A DNA stretch of 64,000 nucleotides from Shewanella woodyi ATCC 51908 (GCF_000019525.1 NC_010506.1:2170001-2234000); one strand, 5' to 3'; positions 28,590-39,610 are shown, numbered from the stretch's first letter. The notes: generated by a model from the letters alone, not told the origin. Program-made: numbers and translations.

Positions 28590-29804
28590 ATGAAGCTTCC
28601 TATCTACTTAGATTATGCTGCGACTACGCCGGTTGATCCCCGTGTTGCAGAAAAAATGATGCAGTGCATGACTATGGACGGCATCTTTGGTAACCCGGCA
28701 TCCCGTTCTCACCGTTATGGTTGGCAAGCTGAAGAAGCTGTCGATATTGCCCGTAACCAAGTTGCTGATCTAATTAATGCCGATCCTCGTGAGATCGTAT
28801 TTACATCCGGTGCTACAGAGTCTGACAACCTAGCAATTAAAGGTGTGGCTCACTTCTACCAGAAGAAAGGCAAGCACATCATTACCAGTAAGACTGAGCA
28901 CAAAGCGGTACTCGATACTTGTCGTCAACTTGAGCGCGAAGGTTTTGAGGTGACTTACCTTGCACCAGAAGCTAACGGCCTTATTCCATTGGCTACTATT
29001 GAGTCTGCAATGCGTGAAGACACTGTTCTTGTTAGCATCATGCACGTAAACAATGAGATTGGCGTGATCCACGACATTAATGCCATTGGCGAACTTTGCC
29101 GTAGCAAGAAGATTATCTTCCATGTCGATGCTGCGCAAAGTGCAGGTAAGTTACCGCTTGATGTCCAGGAAACCAAAGTCGATCTACTTTCAATTTCAGC
29201 ACACAAAATGTACGGCCCTAAGGGGATTGGTGCATTGTATGTTCGTCGTAAGCCACGTATTCGTCTAGAGGCGGCTATGCACGGTGGTGGACACGAGCGT
29301 GGTATGCGTAGTGGTACGTTAGCGACTCACCAAATTGTTGGTATGGGAGAAGCTGCTGCAATCGCGAAAGCTGATATGGAAGCCGATAATGCACGCATTG
29401 CTGGGTTACGTGACCGTCTTTGGAACGGTGTTAAAGGCATCGAAGAGACTTACATTAACGGTGATGTTGAACAACGTTACTGCGGCAGTCTCAATGTCAG
29501 CTTCAACTTTGTTGAAGGTGAGTCATTGATGATGGCCCTGAAAGATCTGGCTGTTTCATCGGGTTCAGCTTGTACTTCCGCAAGTTTGGAACCAAGTTAT
29601 GTGCTTCGTGCACTAGGCTTAAATGATGAGATGGCACATAGCTCAATTCGATTCTCAATCGGTCGTTTTACGACTGAAGAAGAGATCGACCACGCAATTG
29701 AAACAATTAATAAATCTATTGATAGTTTGCGGGATATGTCTCCACTTTGGGAGATGTTTAAAGATGGTGTTGACCTTGAACAGGTTCAGTGGGCTCACCA
29801 TTAA
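28590..29804 (+). CDS. iscS: Cysteine desulfurase IscS
   Basis: 404 residues from ATG 28590 ([19 protein letters not shown]), equal to E. coli IscS. PLP binds the lysine in [12 protein letters not shown], and the persulfide-forming cysteine is in [14 protein letters not shown]. It supplies sulfur from cysteine to IscU and to tRNA thiolation pathways. It is the second gene of the isc operon, 75 bases after iscR. Confidence 0.97.
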   Translation: MKLPIYLDYAATTPVDPRVAEKMMQCMTMDGIFGNPASRSHRYGWQAEEAVDIARNQVADLINADPREIVFTSGATESDNLAIKGVAHFYQKKGKHIITSKTEHKAVLDTCRQLEREGFEVTYLAPEANGLIPLATIESAMREDTVLVSIMHVNNEIGVIHDINAIGELCRSKKIIFHVDAAQSAGKLPLDVQETKVDLLSISAHKMYGPKGIGALYVRRKPRIRLEAAMHGGGHERGMRSGTLATHQIVGMGEAAAIAKADMEADNARIAGLRDRLWNGVKGIEETYINGDVEQRYCGSLNVSFNFVEGESLMMALKDLAVSSGSACTSASLEPSYVLRALGLNDEMAHSSIRFSIGRFTTEEEIDHAIETINKSIDSLRDMSPLWEMFKDGVDLEQVQWAHH

Positions 29805-29849
29805 TCCAATATTAAACAATAACTAATCAATAGAATTTGGAGTAGTATC

Positions 29850-30233
29850 ATGGCTTATAGCGAAAAAGTACTCGATCACTATGAGAATCCACGTAACGTA
29901 GGTTCTTTCGATAAAAATGATCCGTCAGTTGTGACAGGTATGGTGGGTGCACCAGCTTGTGGTGACGTAATGAAGCTTCAACTTAGAATTGATGCTGATG
30001 GCGTGATTGAAGATGCCAAGTTCAAAACTTACGGTTGTGGCAGTGCGATAGCCTCTAGCTCACTTGTGACCGAGTGGGTTAAAGGTAAGACGATTGAAGA
30101 AGCTGCTGCGATCAAAAATACTGATATTGCTGAAGAGCTTGCACTACCTCCTGTGAAGATCCATTGCTCAATTTTGGCCGAAGATGCAATTAAAGCGGCG
30201 ATTGATGATTATAAGTCAAAGCAAGATAAGTAA
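29850..30233 (+). CDS. iscU: Fe-S scaffold protein IscU
   Basis: 127 residues. The three cluster-ligand cysteines are in [22 protein letters not shown] and [12 protein letters not shown]. The loop LPPVK, recognised by HscA, is present just before the third cysteine. It assembles [2Fe-2S] clusters with IscS and hands them on with HscBA. Preceded by GGAG. Confidence 0.97.
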   Translation: MAYSEKVLDHYENPRNVGSFDKNDPSVVTGMVGAPACGDVMKLQLRIDADGVIEDAKFKTYGCGSAIASSSLVTEWVKGKTIEEAAAIKNTDIAEELALPPVKIHCSILAEDAIKAAIDDYKSKQDK

Positions 30234-30247
30234 TTTCCGGAGTTAAG

Positions 30248-30571
30248 ATGGCTATTTCAATGACTCCTGCGGCTGCCGAACGCGTTAAAAGCTTTCTGGA
30301 CAGTCGCGGCAAGGGAATTGGTTTACGATTAGGGCTCAAAACATCAGGGTGTTCAGGGATGGCTTACATCATTGAATTTGTTGATGATTTGAACGCTGAT
30401 GATGAAGTATATGAGATCGATGGTGTGAAAATTATTATCGATGCAAAAAGCTTTATCTACCTTCAGGGGATCGAGTTAGACTTCGTCAAAGAAGGACTCA
30501 ATGAAGGTTTCCAGTTTAACAATCCCAACGCTAAAGGGGAGTGCGGCTGTGGTGAAAGTTTCACAGTCTAA
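30248..30571 (+). CDS. iscA: Fe-S carrier protein IscA
   Basis: 107 residues of the A-type carrier family. The conserved cysteines are in TSGCSGMAY and in the C-terminal CGCGESF. It carries iron or clusters to apo-targets, especially [4Fe-4S] proteins. It is 14 bases after iscU. Confidence 0.97.
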   Translation: MAISMTPAAAERVKSFLDSRGKGIGLRLGLKTSGCSGMAYIIEFVDDLNADDEVYEIDGVKIIIDAKSFIYLQGIELDFVKEGLNEGFQFNNPNAKGECGCGESFTV

Positions 30572-30582
30572 AGAATTAAACC

Positions 30583-31107
30583 ATGAACTATTTTGAGCTG
30601 TTTAGTTTTACCCCTACCTACCAAATCGACACCGCCTTACTTGCAGAGCGCTATCGCGAACTGCAAAGGGCGGTTCATCCCGACAAGTTCGCTAATGCCA
30701 GTGAGCAAGATAAGCGCATCGCAGTACAGCGTACAGCACAAGTCAATGATGGTTTTTCGACGTTAAAGGATCCAATATTGAGAGCTGAACATATGCTCTC
30801 ATTGAATGGGATCGATTTAAAACATGAGTCGACAACCGTTAAAGATACGCTCTTTTTGATGCAGCAGATGGAGTGGCGCGAATCACTTGAAGATATCTCT
30901 GATAGTAGTGATCCTGATACGGCTATCTCTGATCTCCATGAGTCATTTAGTGATTATGCAAAACAGATTGCTGAAGAGCTAAGTGGATTACTCTCGAGTA
31001 CCAATGAAGCTGAGTTAATTCAAGCTGCTGATCTTATCCGTAAGCTTAAATTTATGGCAAAATTGCAGATTGAGTTAGAACGTATCGAAGATGCCTTGTT
31101 TGAGTAA
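30583..31107 (+). CDS. hscB: Co-chaperone HscB
   Basis: 174 residues. The N-terminal J domain (about 1-75) contains the HPD motif in AVHPDKFAN, and the C-terminal three-helix domain binds IscU. HscB delivers IscU to HscA and stimulates its ATPase. It starts 11 bases after iscA. Confidence 0.96.
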   Translation: MNYFELFSFTPTYQIDTALLAERYRELQRAVHPDKFANASEQDKRIAVQRTAQVNDGFSTLKDPILRAEHMLSLNGIDLKHESTTVKDTLFLMQQMEWRESLEDISDSSDPDTAISDLHESFSDYAKQIAEELSGLLSSTNEAELIQAADLIRKLKFMAKLQIELERIEDALFE

Positions 31108-31185
31108 GCTTACATTGTCACAATATTAATCGTCTTTTAATTGATTAGCTTTTTTCTCTTTTGCTAATTTTTAGGTTGGAATTTT

Positions 31186-33048
31186 ATGGCCCTATTGCAG
31201 ATCGCTGAGCCCGGACAGAGTGCCGCTCCCCATCAACATCGTCTGGCGGTTGGTATTGATTTAGGTACCACAAACTCGTTAGTTGCGGCTGTTCGCAGTG
31301 GCGTCGCAAACACGCTGCCAGATGACAAGTCTCATCACTCATTGCCTTCGGTGGTCCGATACACTCAAGAGGGTGTTGAGGTTGGAGTGGATGCAGAAGC
31401 TAACTCAGCGAAAGATCCACAAAATACCATTATTTCAGTTAAGCGTTTTATGGGACGCAGTTTGAGTGATATTCGCTCTGGGGTACAAGATTTACCCTAT
31501 CAACTCGAAACCAGTGAAAACGGTCTACCTGTGTTCGTAACGGAGCAGGGCAAAGTTAACCCGATACAGGTTTCTGCTGAAATTTTAAAACCTTTAGTTT
31601 CACGTGCTGAAAAAACCTTAGGTGGCGAGTTAGAAGGTGTTGTTATTACGGTTCCTGCATATTTCGATGATGCACAGCGCCAAGGTACTAAAGATGCTGC
31701 AGGCTTACTTGGTGTAAAAGTGCTGAGATTGCTTAATGAGCCTACCGCAGCGGCAATCGCTTATGGACTTGATTCTGGACAAGAGGGCGTTATTGCCATC
31801 TATGATCTTGGTGGCGGAACTTTTGATATCTCTATATTGCGTTTGCATAAAGGGGTGTTTGAAGTATTAGCCACTGGCGGTGATTCCGCTTTAGGTGGTG
31901 ATGATTTTGATCATCTTCTATACCAACATCTTTTGAATCAATGGCAGCTAGCGTCACCTTCTGCAACCTTAAGTCGTCGCCTTCTGATTGAGTCTCGACG
32001 GGTGAAGGAGGCACTTACTGATAATATTCAAGTAACAGCCTCTATTAAACTCGATGATGGAACTGAGCTCACTCATGATGTGGCTAAAGCTACATTTGAT
32101 GATTTGATCAGTAGCTTAGTTAAGAAAACGGTTAGCAGCTGCCGTCGAGCCTTGCGTGATGCTGGTGTCACTAATGATGAAGTATTAGAAACAGTAATGG
32201 TGGGGGGGTCAACCCGCGTACCACTTGTGCGCGAGCTGGTGGATAAGTTTTTTGGTAAAGAGCCATTAACCTCCATTGACCCTGACAGAGTCGTCGCCAT
32301 TGGCGCAGCGATTCAAGCTGATATTTTAGTCGGCAATAAGCCTGAGTCAGACCTTCTGCTTCTCGATGTGCTTCCTTTATCATTGGGTATAGAGACCATG
32401 GGCGGGTTAGTCGAGAAGATTGTGTCACGCAATACGACTATTCCTGTTGCTAAGGCTCAGGAGTTCACCACATTTAAAGATGGCCAAACAGCAATGGCAT
32501 TCCATGTGGTTCAAGGAGAGCGAGAGCTGGTTGACGATTGCCGCTCTTTGGCAAGATTTACACTTAAGGGGATCCCGCCTTTAGCTGCTGGTGCTGCACA
32601 TATACGTGTGACCTTTCAGGTTGACGCAGATGGATTATTAAGTGTCACTGCTATGGAGAAATCGACGGGAGTACAGTCTAGCATTCAAGTTAAGCCTTCT
32701 TTTGGATTAACTGATGAAGAGATTGGTACCATGCTCAAAGACTCTATGGCGAATGCCAAAGAAGATATCACTAGGCGCATGTTGGCAGAACAAAAAGTGG
32801 AAGCTGCAAGAGTATTAGAGACCTTATCAGCTGCTTTGCAAAAAGATGCGGTACTTTTGACAGAGAGTGAGCGCAGCGATATTGAGCAAGCTATGGCAAG
32901 CTTAGCGCAGATCAGCAGCCAAGATGATGCTGACGCAATAGAGAAAGCGATCGAAGCTTTAGATGCTAGTACGCAAGATTTTGCGGCTAAGCGTATGGAT
33001 AATTCAATCAAGTTGGCACTGAAGGGCCAATCAGTTGATAGTATTTAA
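31186..33048 (+). CDS. hscA: Hsp70-type chaperone HscA
   Basis: 620 residues. The ATPase domain (about 1-390) shows [24 protein letters not shown] and GGSTRVPLV, and the substrate-binding domain follows. HscA uses ATP to drive cluster release from IscU through its LPPVK loop. It follows hscB by 78 bases and has the standard length of the family. Confidence 0.96.
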   Translation: MALLQIAEPGQSAAPHQHRLAVGIDLGTTNSLVAAVRSGVANTLPDDKSHHSLPSVVRYTQEGVEVGVDAEANSAKDPQNTIISVKRFMGRSLSDIRSGVQDLPYQLETSENGLPVFVTEQGKVNPIQVSAEILKPLVSRAEKTLGGELEGVVITVPAYFDDAQRQGTKDAAGLLGVKVLRLLNEPTAAAIAYGLDSGQEGVIAIYDLGGGTFDISILRLHKGVFEVLATGGDSALGGDDFDHLLYQHLLNQWQLASPSATLSRRLLIESRRVKEALTDNIQVTASIKLDDGTELTHDVAKATFDDLISSLVKKTVSSCRRALRDAGVTNDEVLETVMVGGSTRVPLVRELVDKFFGKEPLTSIDPDRVVAIGAAIQADILVGNKPESDLLLLDVLPLSLGIETMGGLVEKIVSRNTTIPVAKAQEFTTFKDGQTAMAFHVVQGERELVDDCRSLARFTLKGIPPLAAGAAHIRVTFQVDADGLLSVTAMEKSTGVQSSIQVKPSFGLTDEEIGTMLKDSMANAKEDITRRMLAEQKVEAARVLETLSAALQKDAVLLTESERSDIEQAMASLAQISSQDDADAIEKAIEALDASTQDFAAKRMDNSIKLALKGQSVDSI

Positions 33049-33071
33049 CGGGTAATCAATAGGTAAATAAG

Positions 33072-33410
33072 ATGCCACAAATAGTATTTCTACCCCATGA
33101 AGAGTTATGTCCCGACGGTGCAGTGGTTGAAGCGGCTGAAGGTGAAACAGTATTAGATGTTGCTTTGCGTAATGGCATTCATATTGAGCATGCTTGTGAG
33201 AAATCCTGTGCATGTACAACATGTCATGTGATCATAAGAGAAGGCTTCGATGAGCTTGAAGAGAGTGATGAACTTGAAGATGATATGCTAGACAAGGCGT
33301 GGGGTTTAGAGCCGGAAAGTAGACTTTCATGTCAATCAAAAGTGCCCAGTACCGATCTTGTGGTTGATATTCCTAAATACACCATCAATATGGTGAGTGA
33401 AGGCCACTAG
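33072..33410 (+). CDS. fdx: [2Fe-2S] ferredoxin Fdx (ISC type)
   Basis: 112 residues. The cluster ligands are the three cysteines of CEKSCACTTCHV (pattern C-x5-C-x2-C) and the later one in RLSCQSK. It supplies electrons during cluster assembly. Acidic patches such as DELEESDELEDD fit docking to its partners. It is the last gene before a terminator. Confidence 0.96.
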   Translation: MPQIVFLPHEELCPDGAVVEAAEGETVLDVALRNGIHIEHACEKSCACTTCHVIIREGFDELEESDELEDDMLDKAWGLEPESRLSCQSKVPSTDLVVDIPKYTINMVSEGH

Positions 33411-33422
33411 GTCTAGCTTTTT

Positions 33423-33452
33423 AAAAGGTCAGCTAAATAGCTGGCCTTTTTT
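33423..33452 (+). terminator. Rho-independent terminator between fdx and iscX
   Basis: AAAAGGTCAGCT and AGCTGGCCTTTT form a strong hairpin ending in T. It separates iscX from the rest of the isc operon. Confidence 0.85.
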
Positions 33453-33503
33453 GTAGGCCTTCTATAATTTATTGGTATTCACGGAGATAATAGGAGCTTT
33501 ACT

Positions 33504-33701
33504 ATGTCACTTAAATGGATTGATTCGCTCGATATTGCGATAGAGTTGCTTGAAAAGTTTCCAGAGGTAGACCCTGTGTCTGTTCGCTTTACCGATCTTT
33601 ATGAATGGGTATTAGCGCTAGATGCTTTTGATGACGATCCTAATCATTGTAATGAAAGAGTACTTGAAGCGATACAAGCTTGTTGGATAAGTGAAATATA
33701 G
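33504..33701 (+). CDS. iscX: Fe-S assembly protein IscX
   Basis: 65 residues, highly acidic, starting MSLKWIDSLDIAIELLEKFP with the family motif SVRFTDLYEWVLAL near the middle. IscX binds IscS and iron and modulates cluster assembly speed. A GGAG ribosome site precedes it. The upstream terminator means it depends on readthrough or its own promoter. Confidence 0.94.
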   Translation: MSLKWIDSLDIAIELLEKFPEVDPVSVRFTDLYEWVLALDAFDDDPNHCNERVLEAIQACWISEI

Positions 33702-33781
33702 CGTAGCCTATCTCTGTCATATGTATTAAGATAGTTAGGTGGATAATTTTTAACGACTTTTTATCCACCATGTCAATTCTC

Positions 33782-33797
33782 TGTGATCTTTATCACT
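33782..33797 (+). promoter_or_regulatory. CRP-like palindrome upstream of ndk
   Basis: TGTGA-TCTTTA-TCACT matches CRP half-sites at nine of ten positions with six-base spacing. It lies 123 bases before ndk. A TATAAT sequence follows at about 33870. Confidence 0.45.
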
Positions 33798-33919
33798 CTG
33801 CAAATTTTAGTTCTTAGACCGCGATCTCATTCTCTTGCTTTTAAAGGTAGGATTTTGTCTCGAAATTTCGTATAATCCGCGCGAATTCAAAAACCTGTTT
33901 ATAAAAAAGGAAGCTTTTC

Positions 33920-34351
33920 ATGGCTATCGAACGTACTTTTTCTATCATTAAGCCTGATGCTGTTGCAAAAAATAACATCGGCGCTATCTATAACCGTTTT
34001 GAAACTGCTGGCCTGAAAATCATCGCATCTAAAATGGTTCACCTAAGCAAAGAGCAAGCTGAAGGTTTCTATGCTGAGCACAGTGAGCGTCCTTTCTTTG
34101 GTGCACTTGTTGCATTTATGACTTCTGGTCCTATCATGGTTCAAACGCTTGAAGGCGAGAATGCTGTTCTAGCTCACCGTGATATCTTAGGCGCTACTAA
34201 CCCAGCTGAAGCTGCTCCAGGTACTATCCGTGCTGACTTCGCAGAGAGCATTGATGAGAACGCTGCACACGGTTCTGATTCTGTTGCTTCTGCTGAGCGT
34301 GAAGTTGCTTATTTCTTCAGTGCTGAAGAGCTTTGCCCACGTACTCGTTAA
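33920..34351 (+). CDS. ndk: Nucleoside diphosphate kinase
   Basis: 143 residues, the normal length. The phosphorylated histidine is His117 in NAAHGSDS, and the N-terminal [18 protein letters not shown] is typical. It balances nucleoside triphosphate pools by moving the gamma phosphate between nucleotides. It is monocistronic with its own terminator, preceded by AAGGAAG. Confidence 0.97.
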   Translation: MAIERTFSIIKPDAVAKNNIGAIYNRFETAGLKIIASKMVHLSKEQAEGFYAEHSERPFFGALVAFMTSGPIMVQTLEGENAVLAHRDILGATNPAEAAPGTIRADFAESIDENAAHGSDSVASAEREVAYFFSAEELCPRTR

Positions 34352-34377
34352 ATTTTGAATATAACGTGTAACTTAAT

Positions 34378-34403
34378 AAAAGGAGCCCTCAGGCTCCTTT
34401 TTT
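34378..34403 (+). terminator. Rho-independent terminator after ndk
   Basis: AAAAGGAGCC and GGCTCCTTTT pair around CTCA, followed by more T. Confidence 0.88.
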
Positions 34404-34991
34404 GTACCTGCTCTCATTCTCACCTCTCCTAACTGCGTATCTGTAAGTAATGTAAATGACAGTCGTTTAGCTTCTATTCGACACTTATCTTTTCTTTCTA
34501 TAATTCAGAATTCCTTTCTATCGACGCATTATTACTCGTTTATAAAGGGCAACTTTTTAATAATGAATGGCCTTTATTTTATTCAGTGCTATTAATTTTT
34601 AATTTAATTTCCGTTTCATTTTGATACGTTGTTTTCTGGGTTGTTGCATCTTGGTACTTAATTAATAAGTATAAAACATGTGGTGTTTTTTGTATCTTTT
34701 GTGGTGTTTCAATTCACCTCATTTAATTTTATTGTGATTGTTAGTTTTATTTTGAACCTCTCTATGTTTTTGAATTTTAATGGTATTTATATTTTAAAAT
34801 TGTTAATTGTATCAATTGTTTACATCGTCGTTATTTAAATGTGTCTTCTGTTGACTTGTTTCGATGTATTTAACATTATTGGTTCATAAGGTTGTCACCT
34901 TTACTTCATTTAGAAACTATTAATAACAATAACAATTATCATCGAATTTATTTTCTACTAAATAAGTGGTTAATATGATGAGGGAGAATAT
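34404..34991. other. AT-rich upstream region of the TonB-dependent receptor gene
   Basis: 588 bases, very T-rich, with no credible ORF. It probably holds the receptor promoter and a long leader. A sequence at 34922-34940 matches about 14 of 19 positions of the Fur box, but AT-rich DNA makes such matches likely by chance. The ribosome site is AGGGAG just before the ATG. Confidence 0.5.
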
Positions 34992-37613
34992 ATGAATACT
35001 TTGTCCTTAACAGCAAAAGCAGTACGCAGTAGTTTTATTGTCGCTGCTGCATCTTCAGTTGCATTTTCCGGCTTAGCTTTTGCCGAAGAGCAGCAAGAAG
35101 GTGCAAAAGTTGAACGCATTGAAGTGACAGGTTCTCGCATTCAACGAACTGACATGGAGACGGCTAGCCCTGTTACAGTCATTGATGCCAGTGCAATCAA
35201 GGCCGCTGGTGCAACTTCTATTGATGAAGTATTGCAAAAGATGACCGCAACTGGTGGTGCAATGACCAATCCAGGGATTAACAATGGTTCTCAGGGTAAC
35301 GCCTCTATTAACTTAAGGGGACTAGGTTCTCAGAGAACCTTAGTTCTAGTTAATAACCGTCGTATGGTGAACTCTGGAACTGGCGCTGCTTCAACAGTTG
35401 ATTTGAATACTATTCCTGTTTCTATGATTAAACGCATCGAAGTGCTTAAAGATGGTGCCTCTTCCGTATATGGTTCAGATGCTGTAGCTGGTGTAGTAAA
35501 CATTATTCTTAAGGATGATTTCGAAGGTTTAGAGGCAAATGTACAAACTGGTATCTCTGGTCAGGGAGATGCAAGTGAAACAAGCTTCGATCTGACCATG
35601 GGGGGAAGCTTTGAGCGCGGTAATGTTGTTATGGGCTTACAGTACATGGATCGTGGTGAAGCAAGTATGGCTGACCGGGATTCAACGCAGTGTGATTATG
35701 CTGAACGTACAGGCGCTGATGGTAAAATTGAGCTCTACTGTGGAGGTAGCTCATATACTCCAGGTGGACACATCTGGGGCCCCGATGGACGTGATTCTTT
35801 GCAAGGAAACCTTGACGGTAGCTGGCATGAATTTACCGATGATGACAAGTATAATTATAATGCATCAAGCTACTTATATACACCAATGCAACGCCTTAAT
35901 TTAACTGCACTAGGTAACTTTGAACTCACTGATTCGATTAATCTGTTCAGTGAAGCTATGTATTCTAAACGATGGTCTGAACAACAGATGGCACCACAGC
36001 CAATATGGACAGATACTTTCACATATACAGAGGCGATGGGAGATAGCCTATTAGAGCATGGTTATGAGTATGGAGATGAGTTGGACTATGGACGTCGTAT
36101 GGCGGATGTCGGAAACCGTGGTTTTTCTCAAGTAGTTGATACGGTTCGTGTTGTTGTAGGACTCGATGGTTACTTAGAGAATGGTTGGTCTTGGGATACC
36201 TCTGTTAACTATGGACGTAATGACTCAGTTGATCGTCTAGCTAATCTTATCAACATGGGATCGGTTAATACTGGCATTGAAGAGGGAACATTTAACCCGT
36301 TAGATCAAAGCTCTTGGTCTCAAGAGAACATGTCTGAGTATCTGTATACTGAGTTAAATTCTGGTGGCAGTGAGATGTTTATTGCATCCGCAAACCTGTC
36401 GGGCGAAGCGATAGAGTTACCTGCAGGTTACTTAGGTTTTGCTACTGGTTTAGAACATAGAACAGAAAAAGCTTGGTTTATTCCAGACTCGTTAACTTCT
36501 CAAGGGATGGCTAATGATCCAAAGGTCGAGCCAACGGGTGGAGAGTACGACGTTACTGAAGCATATTTAGAGCTAGCGATCCCACTTCTATCTGGAATGT
36601 TTTTAGCTGAGCAGGTCGATATGAGTGCTGCTGTTAGGTATTTTGATTACAGCACTTTTGGCAGTGACAGCACTTGGAAGCTTGGTTTAACTTGGCGTAT
36701 GACTGATGACTTTATGCTTCGTAGTGTTGCGTCAACAGCTTTTAGAGCACCGTCAGTCGATGAGCTGTATTCAGGTAAATCACCTTCGTTCGATCAGGTT
36801 GAGCATCCTGTCGGTCAAGATCAAGCGGAAGTCACACGAGGTGGTAACCCTAACTTGACACCGGAAGAGGCTGAAACCTTTACTGCAGGTTTTGTTTATT
36901 CTCCTTCATGGTTTGATGGTTTCTCGGTAACTGCAGATTATTACGATATCTCAATCACTAACTCGATTGCTTTGGTTGATTCACAGTACATTGTTGATCA
37001 GTGTATGGATGCTCAAGGTAACCCGATTAATACTGGAACTAGTCTCTGTCAGTCTGCAGATATTAAGATGGGTGGTGGTAATCGCATTATCTTCAATAAT
37101 CAGCTGCAAAACATAGGTGCGGAAAACACCTCTGGTGTTGATATTAACTTAGCTTATGCTTTCGATGCTGCTGAGTTGGCGTGGAAAACAAGTTTGGATA
37201 CCACAATCTTACTTGAAAATGAATCTATTATCTTAGGTGAGTCTATTGATTATGCTGGACTAATCACTTCTGGAAGTGGTGGATTTGCAAAATATAAGAC
37301 TAACTTTGATTTAGGTGTTGAGGGAGATAGTTGGGGAGCGAGTTATCAGGCTCGATATATCTCTGGTATGGACAGTTATGCGTGTCAAGCTAAGCCATCA
37401 TCTTGCTATGCGCCATCGACAGACAGTATCCTCTATCATGATATATCGGCGACTTACTTCCTTCCACAAGGATGGACAATCTCAGCGGGCGTTAATAACT
37501 TACTTGATGAAGAAGCACCTTATTACACAGGTAACAATGATGCCAATACGGATCCCTACACCTACGATACATTGGGACGTTACTTTTACTTACAAGCGAG
37601 TGTAAAGCTATAA
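34992..37613 (+). CDS. TonB-dependent outer-membrane receptor
   Basis: 873 residues. A signal peptide (about 1-31, ending AFA) is followed by a TonB-box-like segment (VERIEVTGSRIQRTD). The plug domain (about 50-170) has the INLRGLGSQRTLVLVNNRRM region and ends GASSVYGSDAVAGVVNII. A 22-strand barrel then runs to the C-terminal LGRYFYLQASVKL. This subgroup, with the GSRI and SVYGSDA motifs, often imports oligosaccharides or peptides as well as siderophores, so the substrate is open. No transporter or degradative gene is adjacent. Four cysteines lie in extracellular-type loops. Confidence 0.92.
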   Translation: MNTLSLTAKAVRSSFIVAAASSVAFSGLAFAEEQQEGAKVERIEVTGSRIQRTDMETASPVTVIDASAIKAAGATSIDEVLQKMTATGGAMTNPGINNGSQGNASINLRGLGSQRTLVLVNNRRMVNSGTGAASTVDLNTIPVSMIKRIEVLKDGASSVYGSDAVAGVVNIILKDDFEGLEANVQTGISGQGDASETSFDLTMGGSFERGNVVMGLQYMDRGEASMADRDSTQCDYAERTGADGKIELYCGGSSYTPGGHIWGPDGRDSLQGNLDGSWHEFTDDDKYNYNASSYLYTPMQRLNLTALGNFELTDSINLFSEAMYSKRWSEQQMAPQPIWTDTFTYTEAMGDSLLEHGYEYGDELDYGRRMADVGNRGFSQVVDTVRVVVGLDGYLENGWSWDTSVNYGRNDSVDRLANLINMGSVNTGIEEGTFNPLDQSSWSQENMSEYLYTELNSGGSEMFIASANLSGEAIELPAGYLGFATGLEHRTEKAWFIPDSLTSQGMANDPKVEPTGGEYDVTEAYLELAIPLLSGMFLAEQVDMSAAVRYFDYSTFGSDSTWKLGLTWRMTDDFMLRSVASTAFRAPSVDELYSGKSPSFDQVEHPVGQDQAEVTRGGNPNLTPEEAETFTAGFVYSPSWFDGFSVTADYYDISITNSIALVDSQYIVDQCMDAQGNPINTGTSLCQSADIKMGGGNRIIFNNQLQNIGAENTSGVDINLAYAFDAAELAWKTSLDTTILLENESIILGESIDYAGLITSGSGGFAKYKTNFDLGVEGDSWGASYQARYISGMDSYACQAKPSSCYAPSTDSILYHDISATYFLPQGWTISAGVNNLLDEEAPYYTGNNDANTDPYTYDTLGRYFYLQASVKL

Positions 37614-37631
37614 TCTAGTTTGTGCTCCAAT

Positions 37632-37660
37632 AAAAAGTCGGCTTAATAGCCGACTTTTTT
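37632..37660 (+). terminator. Rho-independent terminator after the receptor gene
   Basis: AAAAAGTCGGCT and AGCCGACTTTTT form a hairpin with a T-run. Confidence 0.88.
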
Positions 37661-37731
37661 ATGTGGTAACTTTAAGATGTGAGTTAGCTCTTCAATATTC
37701 ATAAGGGGCTAAGTATCAGTTTATAAGGTGG

Positions 37732-38088
37732 CTAATGATTAAGCCTTAGCTCTTGCCTATGTTGATGCTCATAGTTTTCAGCGCATTCTGCACATCTTTG
37801 TTCGAGCATATCCCAAGCTAGCCTTTCAGGTTCAATCTCATTCTCACAATCAGCGCATAACCCATAGAGTCCAATATCGAGCTGACAAAAAGCGGCGTCG
37901 AGTTTTGTGAGTCTACAAAATAATGGCTCATCACATAGCTTTGCTTGAGTTAAGACCTCGATAATCTCACAGAGGCTACTCTGCTTACTTTCTAGTTTTA
38001 TTTGGTGTTTATTGGCAAGCTCACCTATCTCCTTCCTGAGACAACTTTCTAGTTTCGACAATTCATGTCTGATGTGGGATCTGCTCAC
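37732..38088 (-). CDS. DksA/TraR-family C4 zinc-finger protein
   Basis: 118 residues. A helical N-terminal part is followed by the zinc finger, with Cys78, Cys81, Cys99 and Cys102 in CADCENEIEPERL and RCAEC. It is shorter than DksA (about 150) and lacks the acidic tip residues I would look for with confidence. It may bind the RNA polymerase secondary channel like other small family members. It is a lone gene between the receptor and dusC. Confidence 0.8.
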   Translation of the reverse strand: MSRSHIRHELSKLESCLRKEIGELANKHQIKLESKQSSLCEIIEVLTQAKLCDEPLFCRLTKLDAAFCQLDIGLYGLCADCENEIEPERLAWDMLEQRCAECAENYEHQHRQELRLNH

Positions 38089-38265
38089 GGGAATATGCCT
38101 AAGTTATATTTCTATCGGACATTAAGTCTAAACAGGTGAGGAGGAAGCGTTATGACTAAGATCAAAACTCAGTCACATTTACACTATTTATATGGATAAA
38201 TAGCGTCAAATGAGCGATAGCTTTGATCTTTAACTGCCATTTTGTCGGCTTTTACTTATGGCAGC

Positions 38266-39213
38266 CTATAGGTATTGATTCTCTGCTTCACTTCTTAACA
38301 GGGCGAGGATCTCTTGAGTTTGTTTCATCACGCGCACTTGTGCAAATAGGGTGTCGGCCTGTGGGTATTGTTTCACCATAAATTTCAACCACTGTTTGAT
38401 TCTAGCTGGGTAATACTTCTCTTTGACGCTGACAATTTCATATTCAGAATATTGCACTAATAACTGCATCACTTGGTTCCAGGGCATCTTAACTTGGTTG
38501 GTTTTGATGACATGGGCTAAATTGGGAACCGCTAACGCCCCCCGTCCTATCATGACGTCATCGCATCCACTGGCAGCCTGACATTTTAAATAATCTTGAT
38601 GACACCATACTTCACCATTAGCGATGACTGGGATAGCAATCGCTTCCCTTATTAAATTGATATATTCCCAATGGGCCGGAGGGCGGTAACCCTCCTCTTT
38701 GGTTCTAGCATGTACAGTGAGTTCGGTAGCACCAGCTGATTCAATAGCTTGAGCTATCTCTACGCAACGGCTTTTATCATCCCAGCCTAATCTGATTTTG
38801 GCCGAAACTGGGTGTGATGAAGGCACTGCCTCTCTTACGGCTTTAGTGACTTTATAGATAGTTTCAGGTTCTTTAAGTAAAGCAGCGCCACCATTGCTTC
38901 TGTTAACCATGGGGGCTGGGCAACCGTAATTGAGGTCAACGCCGAGTGAGCCAAGCTCGATAGCTCTTATGGCGTTTTCAGCCATCCAATTTGGGTGTTG
39001 ACCCAGTAGCTGTAATCTAACCGGGGTTCCAGCTTTGGTTTTACTACCATAGGCTAATTCTGCACATAAGCGATAAAAGACTTTTTCAGGTAATAGCTGA
39101 TCCACAACTCGAATAAATTCGCTAATAACAAGATCATAACCGCCAACGCTAGTAAGCAGTGAACGCATTGGAGCATCGGCAACGCCTTCCATTGGAGCAA
39201 GTATTACACGCAT
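38266..39213 (-). CDS. dusC: tRNA-dihydrouridine(16) synthase DusC
   Basis: 315 residues, a flavin-dependent TIM barrel. The start MRVILAPMEGVADAPMRSLL and the EFIRVVDQLLP segment are DusC-like rather than DusA or DusB. The catalytic cysteine is in NYGCPAPMVNRSNGGAALL. It reduces U16 in the tRNA D-loop. Confidence 0.93.
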   Translation of the reverse strand: MRVILAPMEGVADAPMRSLLTSVGGYDLVISEFIRVVDQLLPEKVFYRLCAELAYGSKTKAGTPVRLQLLGQHPNWMAENAIRAIELGSLGVDLNYGCPAPMVNRSNGGAALLKEPETIYKVTKAVREAVPSSHPVSAKIRLGWDDKSRCVEIAQAIESAGATELTVHARTKEEGYRPPAHWEYINLIREAIAIPVIANGEVWCHQDYLKCQAASGCDDVMIGRGALAVPNLAHVIKTNQVKMPWNQVMQLLVQYSEYEIVSVKEKYYPARIKQWLKFMVKQYPQADTLFAQVRVMKQTQEILALLRSEAENQYL

Positions 39214-39610
39214 TGTTGATTCTTTACCTTACAGATCATTAAGTGGACCCACTTTGGAGTCGATTGAATTGAGCGTCATTTTGAGGCGTTTTTGGAAATG
39301 GTGTTGTTGCAGCCATACTATCAACATTCAAAAATAATGCCGCGGGATCCGCCTAAACCTATTGCTTAGAGGTTCTTAGAGGCCAGAGATATTTTACATT
39401 AAGCTGTGAATAGATACAAAAAACTATCTTGATGCTCTGGCCTGATAGTGGGATAAAAAGTTGCGAATGTGCTCATTATGCGTCATAAATGTGAGCGTTA
39501 TAGAAAAAATGAAATAAAATTGAAGTGTGTCGGGTCTATTAATGCAAGCCAGCTGACAACAATGTCGTTGGCAACAAAAACGACTTAAATTAATACGGAA
39601 GGAAATCATT
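39214..39610. other. Upstream region of the hvfABC-type locus
   Basis: 397 bases between divergent dusC and hvfA. GGCCAGAG and CTCTGGCC occur about 50 bases apart around 39380-39450, a loose inverted repeat of unknown meaning. A 61-codon minus-strand ORF here has no convincing features. I see no recognisable operator, although related loci are often controlled by metal-responsive or extracytoplasmic-stress factors. Confidence 0.45.

Noticed and set aside
39424..39609. 61-codon minus-strand ORF upstream of hvfA
   Set aside because: No ribosome site or recognisable features; the region is better explained as the hvfA promoter.
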